NCBI RefSeq assembly: GCF_021018895.1
Contig: NC_079377.1
Coordinates: forward strand, 17,142,501 to 17,206,500
Reading direction: 5' to 3'
DNA length: 64,000 nucleotides
Source: Seriola aureovittata
Lineage: Eukaryota > Chordata > Actinopteri > Carangiformes > Carangidae
Positions 1 through 46,248 of the stretch are shown here, piece by piece. A program made the position numbers and the translations under genes. The notes below the pieces were generated by a model, which was not told the DNA's origin, did no database searches, and saw nothing but the letters and a program-made list of their open reading frames with translations. Every line of letters starts with the position of its first letter. The first letter of the stretch is position 1.

Positions 1-1473
1 GGTGGTCACTGAGAGTGTCTGTGTGCTTGTGTCTCGAATAAGGGAGAGCCTATACTTAAGGTCAAATTGTATAAGGTTTATAGCTCCCAAGTTATTAGCT
101 GTTGTGGCGTCACCTACTTTTACTAATTTAAAGTTGGTAAATGCATCAATCCGGAAATGGTTTTACCTTCACTTAAGTCTATTTTTAGCAAATGCGGCTG
201 CAGTTGTAGGTTAGGTCATCTGTCAGTCGTAGTATTTGCAAGTGTAAGATAAAACTTCTGGGTCAGTGTTGGTCTATTACCGGTTTTGCTTACCAGCAAA
301 GCTGCATCAGTAGATGGGAATCGATAACTGCAGCAGCAGTCGGTGTTGTGGCCTGATCACATTTCACCCTGAAACAAGCAGCCTCACTACCTTTTATCAC
401 TCAGTACAACCTGGATTGGGCATGGCATGTATTTGAATGTTATCCCTTGTGCAATGCATCATTCAGCTTTGAGGGGTAGCAGAGGCTTTACTGACACAAT
501 ATAGTGGATTGTTTTCTAAATAACACATCCCTATGAGATCAAATAGAAGGCATCGTTTCTTTTAATGCATGGTCAGTGTATCACTGTGTAAAGTCCTGAC
601 TCTCTCCTACGCTTGCCGTCTGTCCTCTCGCCAAAGGCAGCAATCTGCATATTGCGTGACAATGCAGCACTGCCCAGCCAGTAACAGCAATGACAGACTC
701 ACCGCTTGCATCTGCTGGGTCGACTAAATATGTATGCATGCAGTCTGTAGTTGTGCTCTCTCGGAATTGCAAGTGCCCCACAACTCTAGTATTTGTCAGT
801 CCCATCTAGCTCTCCAGTTGTTGATTTGTTTTTCTCAGTCTGTACAGCCAGGGTGTTTTTTTGTTTTGAGTTTGGTAGTAACCTTGTTGTGTTCAAGACA
901 GGTATGCTTAAGATGTTTCTAGAATAATGCCTTATTATAGTAAACCTCTAAAACCCCTGTCTGTCTCCAGATGTCTCTCTACACTTGGCACTTGGCACTA
1001 GCACAGAGGTGCTCATTACAAAAGGTGCTACATGAGCAATGGTAGACCAAATTGTGAAGTTTTAGACAGGACCACACAAAAAAACAGACACTGCTGATTA
1101 ATCCTCCTTTACTGTTTACCTATGTAACAACTGGGAAAAATTCAAATTTGTCGAACAGATTCCCTCTAACTGAAGGTATGTTGTGGCGCTCAAGGAGTTT
1201 CCAAAGTGACCAAGATTCAAATTATAGCAGCTTTAACCTTTATTAAAAAGTGCTTGTCAACATGACTCATGCTTGCTGGATATCATCTGTCTGTATCACT
1301 GCTCTGCTAGATTAGTTGCTGAAAATAGAAACCTGAAATGGCCGTGTATTAGTCATCCAATCATTTAGATGGATCCTTGGACCCAACTTGGATTGCGCTG
1401 TCCAAACCTGCTGGGACAAATGCTTCAAAATGTCAGGGAACACGTTGTGTTGCAACACAGTAAACGACTATCG

Positions 1474-1474
1474 A

Positions 1475-1505
<31 letters not shown>
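1474..1505. repeat. TC-rich simple repeat
   Basis: Mostly uninterrupted TC dinucleotides, with one short TTT interruption near the left end. Confidence 0.9.
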
Positions 1506-4500
1506 GTGTACCTGAAACCATCACACCTACGTGCCTGGGAGTCAAACTTAAGATATAGGGCTTAACGTGGGCTCGGGGAGTTAGACACTATAATAGCTTC
1601 AACTGGTTGTCAAAGGTCTAGCAAGCCCACCCATGTTGTCATCCGCCACATGCAGTTTTTATCTGAAAAGGCTTGATCAGTTCAATTTTAGGGAAAAACA
1701 AACAACACAAAACCACTCTCCCTCTGTTGTGCAGCCAGTTTCTGCTCCCAGGGGACGACAGATATAAATTCATGGTAGTTAGCCACTGCAATCTGAGGCA
1801 ACAGTAAGGCTTAATTGTTCCATGTCTAAATATTTTTCCCATGGTCTAGTCAATGTTGTGCATGACAATGGAGCATGAATAAATGGTATAAATATACAGA
1901 CACATAAGGTACTTATTGTTTATTTTTGCATACAAAACTAGACAATGCAATCAGTGTAACTGAAATAATTGTCATTGTCATGTCAGTGTATTGTATCTTC
2001 TAAATCCTTGCATGTGAGGGAATCCTGACCCTCCTGTGCCTACACTGAACTCTCATGTGACTCTCAAAATGAGACAAGAGCAGGTACGGGGAATCTGACA
2101 TTTGGCCATTTCCCATAGGATCAGGGACTCTGTTTCCCTGACAGGATATGAATCACTTCACTATATTTATTTGCCTGATTTTCCTTTTTTAAAAACTTTA
2201 TTGTTCATTTTTTCTAATTTTATTTTTCTTGTGTTTACAGTTAGTCAAGGTAGAAGATTATAGACCGATTTCCCCACTGTTTAGGCCTTATCTTCTCACA
2301 GACACATTTTGCCCTCGTAAGCCAATTAAAAGATGTTTAACACTCATTAGTAACACATTGTTGTCTGACATGTTCAGAAGAATTTGCTTTGTGAAAAGTT
2401 AAAAGTAGACTTTGTTTTCTTAAGAGGCTTTTAAGTCTGCTGTCTTACGTTGCAGTTCTTTACATTTGCTTGTGCAGGCTTTGCCATTTTATAGTCAATT
2501 TGGACTTGTTGGATTTTTTTCTTTTGTATTCATCTGGTTTTGATTTTCATATACATGTGTATATGTGATGATGTATACGACGCATTTATGTGACTGCTCA
2601 TGCTCGTGTAAGATAAACAGCATATGCATGAAATGAGCGTACTAGCCATGTCCGCAGTGGGGGATAGCAGGGAGCCTCCTGATGATAGTAGCGTCGGTGT
2701 GTGCTCAGTGTCACAAACGGCTGTTAGTCGCTGTTGGCTACTCGGGTTCTTTAACAGCTCCGTGGGAGGTCTGAGATTCTGTCAAGGCACAGGTGCAGCA
2801 CTCAGCTTCAAATACCTTTCCCTGTGGGATGAAATAGTGTGTGTGCGATTGTGACTTTATACAGTATGGGACTGCTGTGGCTGTGCTTACATGTGTTTGT
2901 CAGCACATGTATTTGGCAGGATATTTGTGTAAATGGTGTGTCCTGGTGTGTGTGTGGCAGTTAGGGTGGGTAAAAGGAGGGGTTAGATGTTCTTACTTGT
3001 CCCCCATCGTAAGAGATTGTTTGTTCCCGTAACACAGGATGGCTCTGGTTGGATGGTTTTAAATGAACTATTGTCATAAACGAAGAAGACAGTGTTAACG
3101 GCTTCCATAATAAAAAAAAGGATAATGTGCTGCACTCTGTATAATCACCCACAGCTGATTTATCTGAATCCCAAAACAAAAGTCTATTATATTGATTGCT
3201 GCAGTTCTCAAATCACATTTTATCATATTTGAAAGTGTTACTAAACACTAACTTAAGAGAGATACATATTTGTCAAAAGAAATTAGTGCATCCTAATGAA
3301 CACACATTTATTGTTTATTGTATGCAAATATAATGAATTAAGCTATACCCATATTTATACAAATATATCGCACACTTTTTTTTAACAGAAAACTTCCTCA
3401 TTTTCCTATATTTGTGGCTAAGCATCTCTTTTTTGCTTGCAAAACACAAACATACATATACATGCACACATCTGAATGCACCACATTATACCACAATAAT
3501 AATGAATTATCTCAGAGCAAAATTGAATGGGACAGGCAAAATGGCAGTTCCTCATTTTATTATCCAAAAATCCATAATTACTTTGACAAAAACAGCAGGA
3601 TCTTCTGTTTATTGTTTGTGTTTCCATTGTGGAGTGATCCCCAATCAAACAACAAACAGCACCCCCCACTCTCCAGGATCACGTCTCCATTAGCTCTTGC
3701 AGTGCTATTTGATATTTTCTCTCTATTACACCATTCAGTTTTGTTTCTGCATAGATTTCTTTGTCCAAAATGTGTCTTGAACCTTCTCTTTCTTCTTACG
3801 AAACACCAGAATGAAACACCATGAAACACAATTCTGGGGACTAATTAGGTAGCACCATGAATTTGCATGATCAAACTGACACCAAAAACCTCTGTATTCA
3901 GATAGGAAAAAGAAATGCCAGAATACCTCCCAAGGTTTTCTCAATTGATTTATCTCCTTTGTCCTCCGTTCCTTCTGCATACTGCAAGCCCACACTTGTT
4001 TTCTACATGATGTTATACCCTCCCAATGTCATTAGTTTTTTCTTTCAGCCTTTGGATTTGTGTATGAACAAGTACTGCACCTGCTGTTCTCTGGCTGCTG
4101 TCTGTCATGTTCATATTTTAGATAAATCAGTCAACAAAGTTTAAGCACCAGAACTACAAAACATATTGCCAGAAAACTCTTTTGACTGTGTATGTGTTTG
4201 ACTGACAGACTGATAGACAGACTGACACCAGAGCCACATTTTGAATAAACTCCCCGCCTGATCTGACGGGGGGAAACCACCTCCATCCAAGGCCGGGTGA
4301 TATGCAAGGTGCAATTCCAACACAGTCATCTTTACAGACTAGGAAAACATGTTGGGGAAATACAATACCTGTGTGCAAGTGAAATGTCTTTGCAATTTGC
4401 TGGGTGTCATAAGTAACAGGTGTTGATTGCAATCCTTCTCTCTCACTGAAAGTGTTGCCTGTTGAGCCTTGTTGATTCAGATGTCAACTTGTAATTTTGA

Positions 4501-4805
4501 TGTATGGCTTGCAGTTTATTTACAGTGTGCAAACAGATCGTATACAAATGAAGTTATGAGTGATTGTTTAACAGGAGAGATAAATTAGACACAAACATCT
4601 TTTCAGTCTTTTCAGACACCCAGCTTGGAAGGATAGGTTTCTAGCCTCACCTACTGGATATGATTAGGAATGTCAGCTACTCATGTGTTCCTTATCTATT
4701 TCATTCTCTGTCACTCTATCCTTCTCCCCCTTTCTACTTCTCTTTTTGTGCCAAGCCCCTTTTCCCTCCCTCTCTCTGTACCTTCCTACCTCCCTTTTTC
4801 TCTCT

Positions 4806-4823
4806 TTCTGTCTCTCTCTTCAG
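4806..4823 (+). other. Splice acceptor before the chrm3 coding exon
   Basis: A pyrimidine run of T and C ends in CAG at 4821-4823, nineteen bases before the chosen ATG. This supports a 5' untranslated exon upstream, as in other vertebrate muscarinic receptor genes where the whole protein sits in one exon. It also argues against the upstream in-frame ATG at 4660, which would lie in the intron. Confidence 0.75.
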
Positions 4824-4842
4824 AATATGCCAGGACATAACA

Positions 4843-6795
4843 ATGAGCTCCAACAGCACAGACCCTGGTCTCTTCCTGGCTGCCAACACCTCACCACCAG
4901 TGGCAGGAGCCTTCCCACAATCCAATGCTCTACACCAAGGAGGAGCTGGAGGAGCCCACTGGTTGGTTTTTCATGTGAATACCTTGGATGATAACTCTTC
5001 CACCAGCAAACTCTTAAACTTCACCTCAGAATCCCAAAATGGGAACAGAACTACAGTCACCGATCCCATGGGTGGCCACCCTGCGTGGCAGGTTGTCCTC
5101 ATTGTCTTGCTGACAGGAATGCTGTCACTGGTCACCGTCATTGGAAACATCCTTGTAGTGGTATCCTTCAAGGTTAATCGCCAGCTAAAGACAGTCAATA
5201 ACTACTTCCTGCTAAGCTTGGCTGTGGCTGACCTCATCATAGGGGTCATCTCCATGAACCTCTACACAGCTTATCTTGTGATGGGCTATTGGGCCATGGG
5301 CAACTGGGCCTGCGACCTATGGCTGGCTATAGACTATGTGGCAAGCAACGCCTCAGTTATGAACCTGCTGGTCATCAGTTTTGACCGCTACTTTTCAATC
5401 ACCAGGCCTTTGACCTACCGAGCCAAACGGACCACAAAGCGAGCTGGGATCATGATAGGCCTTGCCTGGTTTGTTTCTCTTGTTCTGTGGGCCCCAGCCA
5501 TCTTACTATGGCAGTATTTTGAGGGTAAAAGGACAGTACCCTCAGGTCAATGCTACATTCAGTTCCTCACAGAGCCCACTATAACCTTCTGCACAGCCAT
5601 GGCGGCTTTCTATCTGCCTGTTACAATAATGAGTGTTCTCTATTGGCGCATATACAAGGAGACCCAGAACCGTTCAAAAGAGTTAGCTGGGTTGCAGGGT
5701 TCGGGGGGTCATGGTGGCATAGGAGGAAGAGGTGGGAATGATGAGGGTGAGAGAACCCGTTTTGTCCATCAGACAGGAAGTGCTAGAAGTTGCAGCAGCT
5801 ACGAGCTGACCAGGTTGTCCAAGAGGAAGAGCACATGTCGGGAGCTGGTTGGCCGCTTCCACTGCTGGCCTGGGGTTCGTTCTTGGAGACCTGGTAGTAC
5901 ACGGCAGGGGGAGGGTGATCCAGATCAGAGCAGCAGCGACAGCTGGAACAACAACGATGCTGCGGTCTCGTTGGACCACTCTGGGTCTTCAGAGGATGAG
6001 GACTGCGGGGGAGGAGAGATGATTTCCCAGAATCATGCTATTTTCTCCATTGTTCTCAGCCTGCCTGGTATAAAGGCTGCTGTCAACTCCCAACTCACCT
6101 CATGTGAGGATCTGGATGCAGCCACAGAGGAGGATCCCCTCAGGGGAGCGGAGTATAACCGAGACAGTCTTTCAACAGTCACCACCAACACCACCACTGC
6201 TACGACTCCAGATGGAGCAAACAGTTCAGAAAATAGCTACCACCAACACTTCTGCTCACGCAAGATTCAGTCAATGCCTATCATCCAGGCTACATCTAAC
6301 CAAGGCTCTCTGGATGGTCCCTCAACAACCGCTACCACTGCCACTGCCAGTACTACCACCACAGCCAACAAATCTCCCTCTGTCCCAATGTCCTTCAAAG
6401 AGGCAGCTATGGCGAAGCGTTTTGCAGCCCGAGCTCGGACTCAGATCACCAAGAGGAAGCGCATGTCCTTGGTGAAGGAGAAGAAGGCAGCTCAAACTCT
6501 CAGTGCCATCCTCTTTGCTTTCATCATCACATGGACACCTTACAATATCATGGTGCTGATCAATGCCTTCTGTAAAGTTTGCATCCCGGAGACCCTGTGG
6601 GCAGTAGGGTACTGGCTGTGCTATGTCAACAGCACGGTTAACCCCATGTGCTACGCCTTGTGCAACAAGACTTTCCGCACAACCTTTAAGATGATACTGT
6701 TGTGTCGGTGGGACCAGAAAAAAAGGAGGAAGCAGCAGTTTCAGCAGAGGCAGTCAGTGGTCTTCCACAGGAGGATTCCCAGGGAGTCTACGTAA
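4843..6795 (+). CDS. chrm3: Muscarinic acetylcholine receptor M3
   Basis: A 650-residue, intronless seven-helix receptor for acetylcholine, expected at the plasma membrane and coupled to Gq/11. The extracellular N terminus has sequons at N4, N15, N51, N59 and N68. TM1 starts near residue 82; TM2 has LAVAD (126-130); TM3 has D164, the amine-binding Asp, followed by DRY at 181-183. C157 and C237 form the expected disulfide. The third intracellular loop runs about 272-545. TM6 has WTPYN (564-568) and TM7 NPMCY (600-604). The basic C-terminal tail [17 protein letters not shown] is an M3 signature and differs from M1 and M5. In the loop, FSIVLSLPG and [11 protein letters not shown] also match M3. 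The start was chosen just after a splice acceptor; an in-frame ATG 183 bases upstream would add a low-complexity leader and is rejected. Human M3 is 590 residues; the extra length here is mainly Gly/Ser- and Thr-rich sequence in the loop. The a or b paralogue cannot be assigned. Confidence 0.94.
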   Translation: MSSNSTDPGLFLAANTSPPVAGAFPQSNALHQGGAGGAHWLVFHVNTLDDNSSTSKLLNFTSESQNGNRTTVTDPMGGHPAWQVVLIVLLTGMLSLVTVIGNILVVVSFKVNRQLKTVNNYFLLSLAVADLIIGVISMNLYTAYLVMGYWAMGNWACDLWLAIDYVASNASVMNLLVISFDRYFSITRPLTYRAKRTTKRAGIMIGLAWFVSLVLWAPAILLWQYFEGKRTVPSGQCYIQFLTEPTITFCTAMAAFYLPVTIMSVLYWRIYKETQNRSKELAGLQGSGGHGGIGGRGGNDEGERTRFVHQTGSARSCSSYELTRLSKRKSTCRELVGRFHCWPGVRSWRPGSTRQGEGDPDQSSSDSWNNNDAAVSLDHSGSSEDEDCGGGEMISQNHAIFSIVLSLPGIKAAVNSQLTSCEDLDAATEEDPLRGAEYNRDSLSTVTTNTTTATTPDGANSSENSYHQHFCSRKIQSMPIIQATSNQGSLDGPSTTATTATASTTTTANKSPSVPMSFKEAAMAKRFAARARTQITKRKRMSLVKEKKAAQTLSAILFAFIITWTPYNIMVLINAFCKVCIPETLWAVGYWLCYVNSTVNPMCYALCNKTFRTTFKMILLCRWDQKKRRKQQFQQRQSVVFHRRIPREST

Positions 6796-8830
6796 AGGAC
6801 AGGAAGTTTGGATGGTTGATAACAGAGAATCAAAAGATTTAACATAGGAGATGGAAAAGGAAGAAGCATCCATTTAGTTGTTTCCGTGGAGTTTCTTTAC
6901 TTAGAGATCCTTAATGCGTTTCTCTGCTGGGATGACAAACACAGCAATCCTGTGCGATGGTCTTCGAGTGTGTGTTTGTGTTGGAGCATCCATTTAGCAA
7001 AGCTGTATGTATGCGTGAAGGACTGTAGAAGATGAGGTCCAGAGATGAAACATTTCCCTCTGTCCTTGAAGAACCATTTCACGCTAGTACAGCTGAGAGA
7101 AGATGAGTGGAAATAATAGAAAAGGGCTTTAAAATGCATTGCAGGAGAATTATTGAAGTGCAATTGACACAAGGGGAAAGGATATCTTTGTCACAGGGTT
7201 GGGTGATTCACCTTTCTTATCATTTCTCTCTGTGGGTAGCTAGATCTGTAACATGCAGAGTGGTTTTGCATTTCAGACAAAACTATGTATCTGTAATACA
7301 TCACTGAAAGCCAAAACAAAAACTATTTTGTGTTCACAGGCTTCTACTTGTGCTGATTTGACCTGCCATCCTCTTGACTGGCATGTGTTTTTATCAGAAC
7401 TCCTGTACATTGCCTTTCTACGTGGATATAGCTTTCCTGTGTCTGATGGAGTATAAAAAGTTCTTAAATTGTGTCCTTACTTTTCGTCAACAGAGATTTG
7501 TTATTTTTGTGATATTCATCTTTGGTTTTCTAGATATTCCTGAAATTTTGAGCCAGTCTGAAAATGATTCTTCTGATGAACTGAGTTGTGAATATTCTGT
7601 GTGGCACCACAGTCAGTGAACTGCTGTTGTGTTCAATGTGATTGTTGTGGTTTTTATGGTGGAGACAATAAGTACATTGGTTGTGTTTTATGTACTTGCG
7701 GTTTTCTGTCAAGAGTATTGATTATACAATGATAATATTCTGTTTGTGTACATTTGGATATTTCTAATACACAATGATTGGCGGCACACACACACAATGA
7801 TGTCCATTTATAAAGATATGTGTTTTGATTTTACACTACCTTTTAAATTTCTACTAAATGACACAACTAAGGGACTCTTTGTTAAAGGCCACCTATCTTT
7901 GATATAGTAGAGCAATGGTGGCCTCTAGTGGCTTGAGAAAGGCCTGTTGTCCAGGAACTGTTAGTCCAACCTTTACAGTGCAATTCTGCCAATATGAAAA
8001 CAAAAATGAGAATTTTTTAATCATGATTATGCATCCTTTAAGCTGTTTGGCCTCATGAATTAGCATATAGTTCATAAATTTGATTTAAATATCGTATTGG
8101 CATGTAAAAAAAGAATGACCACAGTCATTGAAAGTATAATATTAAACTTTCTGTCATCATCTTTTTTCTTTTTTTTTTCATATGATTTATGGGTGAACTA
8201 TTTCCTCTTTAAAATTACAAAGCAATTGATTTGTAAATAGAATTGATACCTGTCTTGGTCTATAGTAAATCAGGTTTTCTACATAGAAAGTGGGCAAACA
8301 CCACATACCAACAAAAGTCAACATAAAGACGCCAGCTAAGACAAGAATTTATTTTTATTTTTATTTGTAATGCACATTATGTTATTCTTATCTTAAGTAG
8401 ATGTTTTTACATTGTTGCTGCACCCAAATCTTTCAGTATGAATATTGTGAAAAAGGTATTGGAGATAAACTGTATCATGACGACTGGCATACTGAGGATT
8501 GAATAGATTGGATTATGTTGGATGCAGTGGTCATGCATAATGGTATGACTTATGTGCTGTTTGCAAAATGAGATGTTAAAAAAATATCCCATGCCTGTCA
8601 ACAGTGGGTATTTTGTCTGCTTTCAACACAGTGTGCTCCGGTGTCATAATAGCCTACACTCTTCATCAAAATATGAGATTTTTGTACTTAAATATTGGGA
8701 ATGTAAACTACCAAAATGGTGAACACAAACATTTTGTTACATTTCAAGTATGCCAATCATACTCATATTTTAAGTCAATAAACAAACAAAAAACTTTTTG
8801 ACAGAAACTATTTGTTTTTTTTTTTTGTGT
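6796..8830 (+). other. chrm3: Probable chrm3 3' untranslated region
   Basis: AT-rich sequence after the chrm3 stop with no recognisable coding frame. AATAAA at 8777-8782 is a candidate poly(A) signal about 2 kb downstream; further AATAAA copies occur near 10023 and 10065. The true end is not decided by sequence alone. Confidence 0.45.
8777..8782 (+). terminator. Candidate chrm3 poly(A) signal
   Basis: A canonical AATAAA in an AT-rich context, followed within about 50 bases by a T-rich run (8813-8826) suitable as a downstream element. Other signals exist further on. Confidence 0.35.
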
Positions 8831-9199
8831 CACAAATCATGTCATGAATGTTTTCATTTATTTTTGCCTTAATAGGGTTAATAAAACCCAGAGTATTGCA
8901 AATTATTACAAATTCACATCTGAGAACAGTCTTGTACTACAGCAGCTGAGCAGCCAACAAGACCAGTTCAAGGCACTTATCTGGAGTTTTTGGCATCAGT
9001 CCTACAAAGTCAGTACTGTTGTGAGCCATTAGTTATTATTTGTGTCAGCTGTAAATATGTGAGGGGGATAATTACATACTTGTTTTCACTGTCACAGTTC
9101 ATTAAGTGTAAGTTATTTTAATGTTGGTGCTAGCCACAAACCTCAACACCAATTGTGCAATATTCGGTCTGTAATGACGTATTTGAATATGCTCACTCT

Positions 9200-9720
9200 T
9201 GTGATAATGGCCTATATTGTTTCTGGGAGACTTGTTTTGAAGAAATATGCTGCAATATTGTTACATGCTCCTTGTAAGAGGCTCCAAATTTGAATCTTCT
9301 CTCCAAACCATTCATATTGAGGTCTAGACTTTGTAGTTGCCATTCTATAAATTCAAGTCCACCAGCAGTGTATGACCTTGTTATCTTAGCAGGGTGCTGT
9401 GTCATTATAGAGCATTTCCTGCCATTCAAACATAGGGGTGTATTCATTTATATTTATGAGTATCCATGATGCCTTCTCTCAAAACCAAATCAACAACTCC
9501 AAACTCTTTTATCATACATTGTTCAGTGATTCTCCACCGTGCTTCACTGATAGTTGTGGACACGGGTTTGAGAGTCTTTGAGATTTAGACTTGTTCATCA
9601 AACCTGTTCAGATTTGGGGAAAGATATTTGCTGTCCGCAATGGTGATAGTTTCAGATCCCTGCCACCTCGAGCACAATTATCACAACTCCCTTTTTTGCG
9701 TGTGAATGTTGCTCTAATCT
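9200..9720 (-). pseudogene. Decayed Tc1/mariner-like transposase
   Basis: Read on the minus strand, a segment near 9515-9540 gives SVKHGGES, which matches the VKHGGGS box of Tc1-like transposases. Further along the same strand MTQHPAKITRSYT resembles the family motif around DNDPKHTS, and LEFIEWQLQSLDLN resembles the motif L.WP.QSPDLNPIE, with the last catalytic region degraded. The frame is broken by several stops and shifts between these pieces, so it is a relic rather than a gene. Terminal inverted repeats were not identified. It lies between chrm3 and fmn2. Confidence 0.65.
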
Positions 9721-10219
9721 TCCAGATGTAAAAATGAATAGCTTCTTTTTCTAATGTTTTTCTTTAACTTCAACATTTTGTATGTAATTGAATTATCTTA
9801 TAGTTTAACTAATCTGATTAGAACCTGTAGAGATGAAAGTCACAGACGTGTGCTGACGCAGCTGCAATTAATTAGTTGATTGGCGGGAGGGACTTAAAAG
9901 TGGCACCAGGGTGCACCCCAACCAGAAGTAGAAAATACTGATCCACTCGATACTACAGGTGGAGGTGGAAGCTTTTGTCTAGTTTTCTGTTACATATGAC
10001 CCTCATCGTTGTCTGACACTGCAATAAAATTAGTACCGAGGGACTGATTTTAACCAGAAACTGAATAAACACAAGTGTGGTCTTTGACTTTTGCACAGTT
10101 GTGTATGTTCCCATGATGTGGCCTGATGAAGTTAGTGAGGGGAGTGTCAGACAGTGCTAATGGGAGATGGCCAAGGAGACAAGACATGTGATGAGGAAAA
10201 TACCAACTTCATGTGACCC

Positions 10220-10309
10220 ATGGCTAAGGAGCGGCTCATAGACGAAGACAAACACCCATTTGTGTTGTTTTCTCCATTCAGTGCTGAGGAGAATCCACCA
10301 GTCAGGCAA
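10220..10309 (+). CDS. Speculative upstream coding exon of fmn2
   Basis: An ATG at 10220 opens 30 codons starting MAKERLIDEDKHPFVLF and ending before GTAGAC. Joined to the acceptor at 11535 it keeps phase 0 and runs into the open frame PLISPLDEATVV and on to the fmn2 ATG at 11575. The GT donor is weak; an overlapping GC-type donor (AG, then GCAAGT) is a better match but would put the downstream frame out of phase, making this a non-coding 5' exon instead. No family match is recognised. Confidence 0.22.
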
Positions 10310-11019
10310 GTAGACTCATTTATATATTAATTTTAAGACAAAATCGAAAAGTTTTTAAGTGTTTTTTTTCCTCTCTGTTTCATATATTGTTTAATTTGAC
10401 CACAAATTTTGTAAATTTAACTCATGCTGCTAAATGATTACATAACGTGATGGTTTTACAAAGAAGAGACCACAACCTGTTCTGAAGTACTCAAGAAGAA
10501 AAGAAAACTTTTATCAGTTATTAAGTATTTGGACAAATACAAACTTGAATGGGCTAGCTGGTTATTTTTGGTAAATGTTCTTCTTATTTAATTAGGATTC
10601 TTATTTCAAGAATGCATGTCATTTATTTATTTAGTTGTGTGTAATGTGTTAAAAACCACTGAATTCGCATTATCATTTCAAACCACTTACACTAAGTAAG
10701 AAAGGACTGGCAATGTTTAGAATTATTGATGACAGCTTGACTTTGACTGTACCACACCCATGGACGTTAATCAGTTCTCATACACGCCTTGATGCAGACA
10801 CATATACACAATTAAATAAGCATCCACTAGTAGCTCTAAGAGATGATTGGAAATTAAATGTAATGTAATGTAATAATATTTTCTGTCTATAGTAATATTG
10901 TCTGTATTTTGAAGTGTAGATGTAATATTTTTATACAATATCATTTTTCATTAATATTTTCTATATGATTATATTGCGGCTGAAAATCTACTATTTTCAT
11001 TGTGGATAAGTCTGACAAT

Positions 11020-11320
11020 TATGTTCTCTGCTAATCAATGATTGGTTGGATCTATAAATTAGATCAGATAGAAAATAATGAAAAATGACCATCACATGAT
11101 CCCAGGGCTCATCAGCTGTACAAAACACAAGGATGTTCAGTTCACTATCGTAGAAGAGGAAGAAAAACTCCAAACATTCACATTTGAGAAAGTTGAAACC
11201 ATTAAATTTATTATCGTTTATTATCAAAATTGTTTCTGATAAATCTTCTGTATATCAGTTGCTTTTTCATTTTATGCAGATGGATTGATTAATCAACTAA
11301 TCGTTTCAGCTGTACATTTT
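11020..11320 (+). repeat. Dispersed repeat with ATTAATC-type ends, copy 1
   Basis: Diverged copy of a teleost interspersed repeat that I recall as beginning with an AACGATTATTTTCATTAT-like motif and ending in GATTAATCxACTAATCGTTxCAGCT. Here the recognisable parts are AGAAAATAATGAAAAAT, TTCAGTTCACTATCGTAGA, CACATTTGAGAAAGTTG and the end GATTAATCAACTAATCGTTT. The second copy is at about 26650-26940. Confidence 0.55.
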
Positions 11321-11520
11321 GTATCTGTTACAGTGGTAATTTCACTTTGATTCTCGATCTAGATTTTCCTGAATTGTTCTAGATCTGTGTCTGAGAAATC
11401 AAAACATTTATAGAGGTAATGGACACGCAAATTCTACAAAAACTGAGAACAAATTTCCTTTCCTGTGCTATTGTGAAGCTCAGCTTAAATATAAAGTGAG
11501 TCAGTGTTTAAATTGTTCCT

Positions 11521-11535
11521 TTCTCTTTACTTCAG
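11521..11535 (+). other. Splice acceptor before first recognised fmn2 coding exon
   Basis: A pyrimidine-rich run ends in CAG at 11533-11535. The fmn2 frame is open from this acceptor to the ATG at 11575, while an in-frame TAA lies upstream at 11509. Thus at least one upstream exon exists, and the protein could begin earlier than 11575. Confidence 0.6.
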
Positions 11536-11574
11536 CCTCTCATCTCTCCTCTGGATGAAGCCACAGTGGTCAGG

Positions 11575-46248
<34,674 letters not shown>

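Larger units (their letters stand above)
1..4823. other. Non-coding DNA upstream of the chrm3 coding exon
   Basis: No reading frame here resembles a known protein; the open frames are short and of low complexity. A TC-rich microsatellite lies near 1474-1505. Because the chrm3 coding exon begins at a splice acceptor (AG at 4822-4823), this stretch is probably intron and/or upstream regulatory DNA of chrm3, and a non-coding 5' exon may lie in it or further left. I could not locate that exon or a promoter. Confidence 0.6.
8831..11535. other. chrm3-fmn2 intergenic region and possible fmn2 5' region
   Basis: Contains the Tc1 relic, a dispersed repeat near 11020-11320 and one weak candidate exon (10220-10309). 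A segment at 9841-9900 has an E-box core (CAGCTG), an AATTAATTAG homeobox-type site and a GC-rich patch followed by TTAAAA; it could be promoter or enhancer DNA of fmn2, but this is only a guess from composition. Confidence 0.4.

Noticed and set aside
3414..3824. 136-codon plus-strand frame upstream of chrm3
   Set aside because: No domain and biased AT-driven composition, with overlapping open frames on both strands; treated as chance.
4660..4842. In-frame extension of chrm3 to an ATG at 4660
   Set aside because: Low-complexity pyrimidine-derived leader, interrupted by a clear splice acceptor at 4823; family members start near the chosen ATG.
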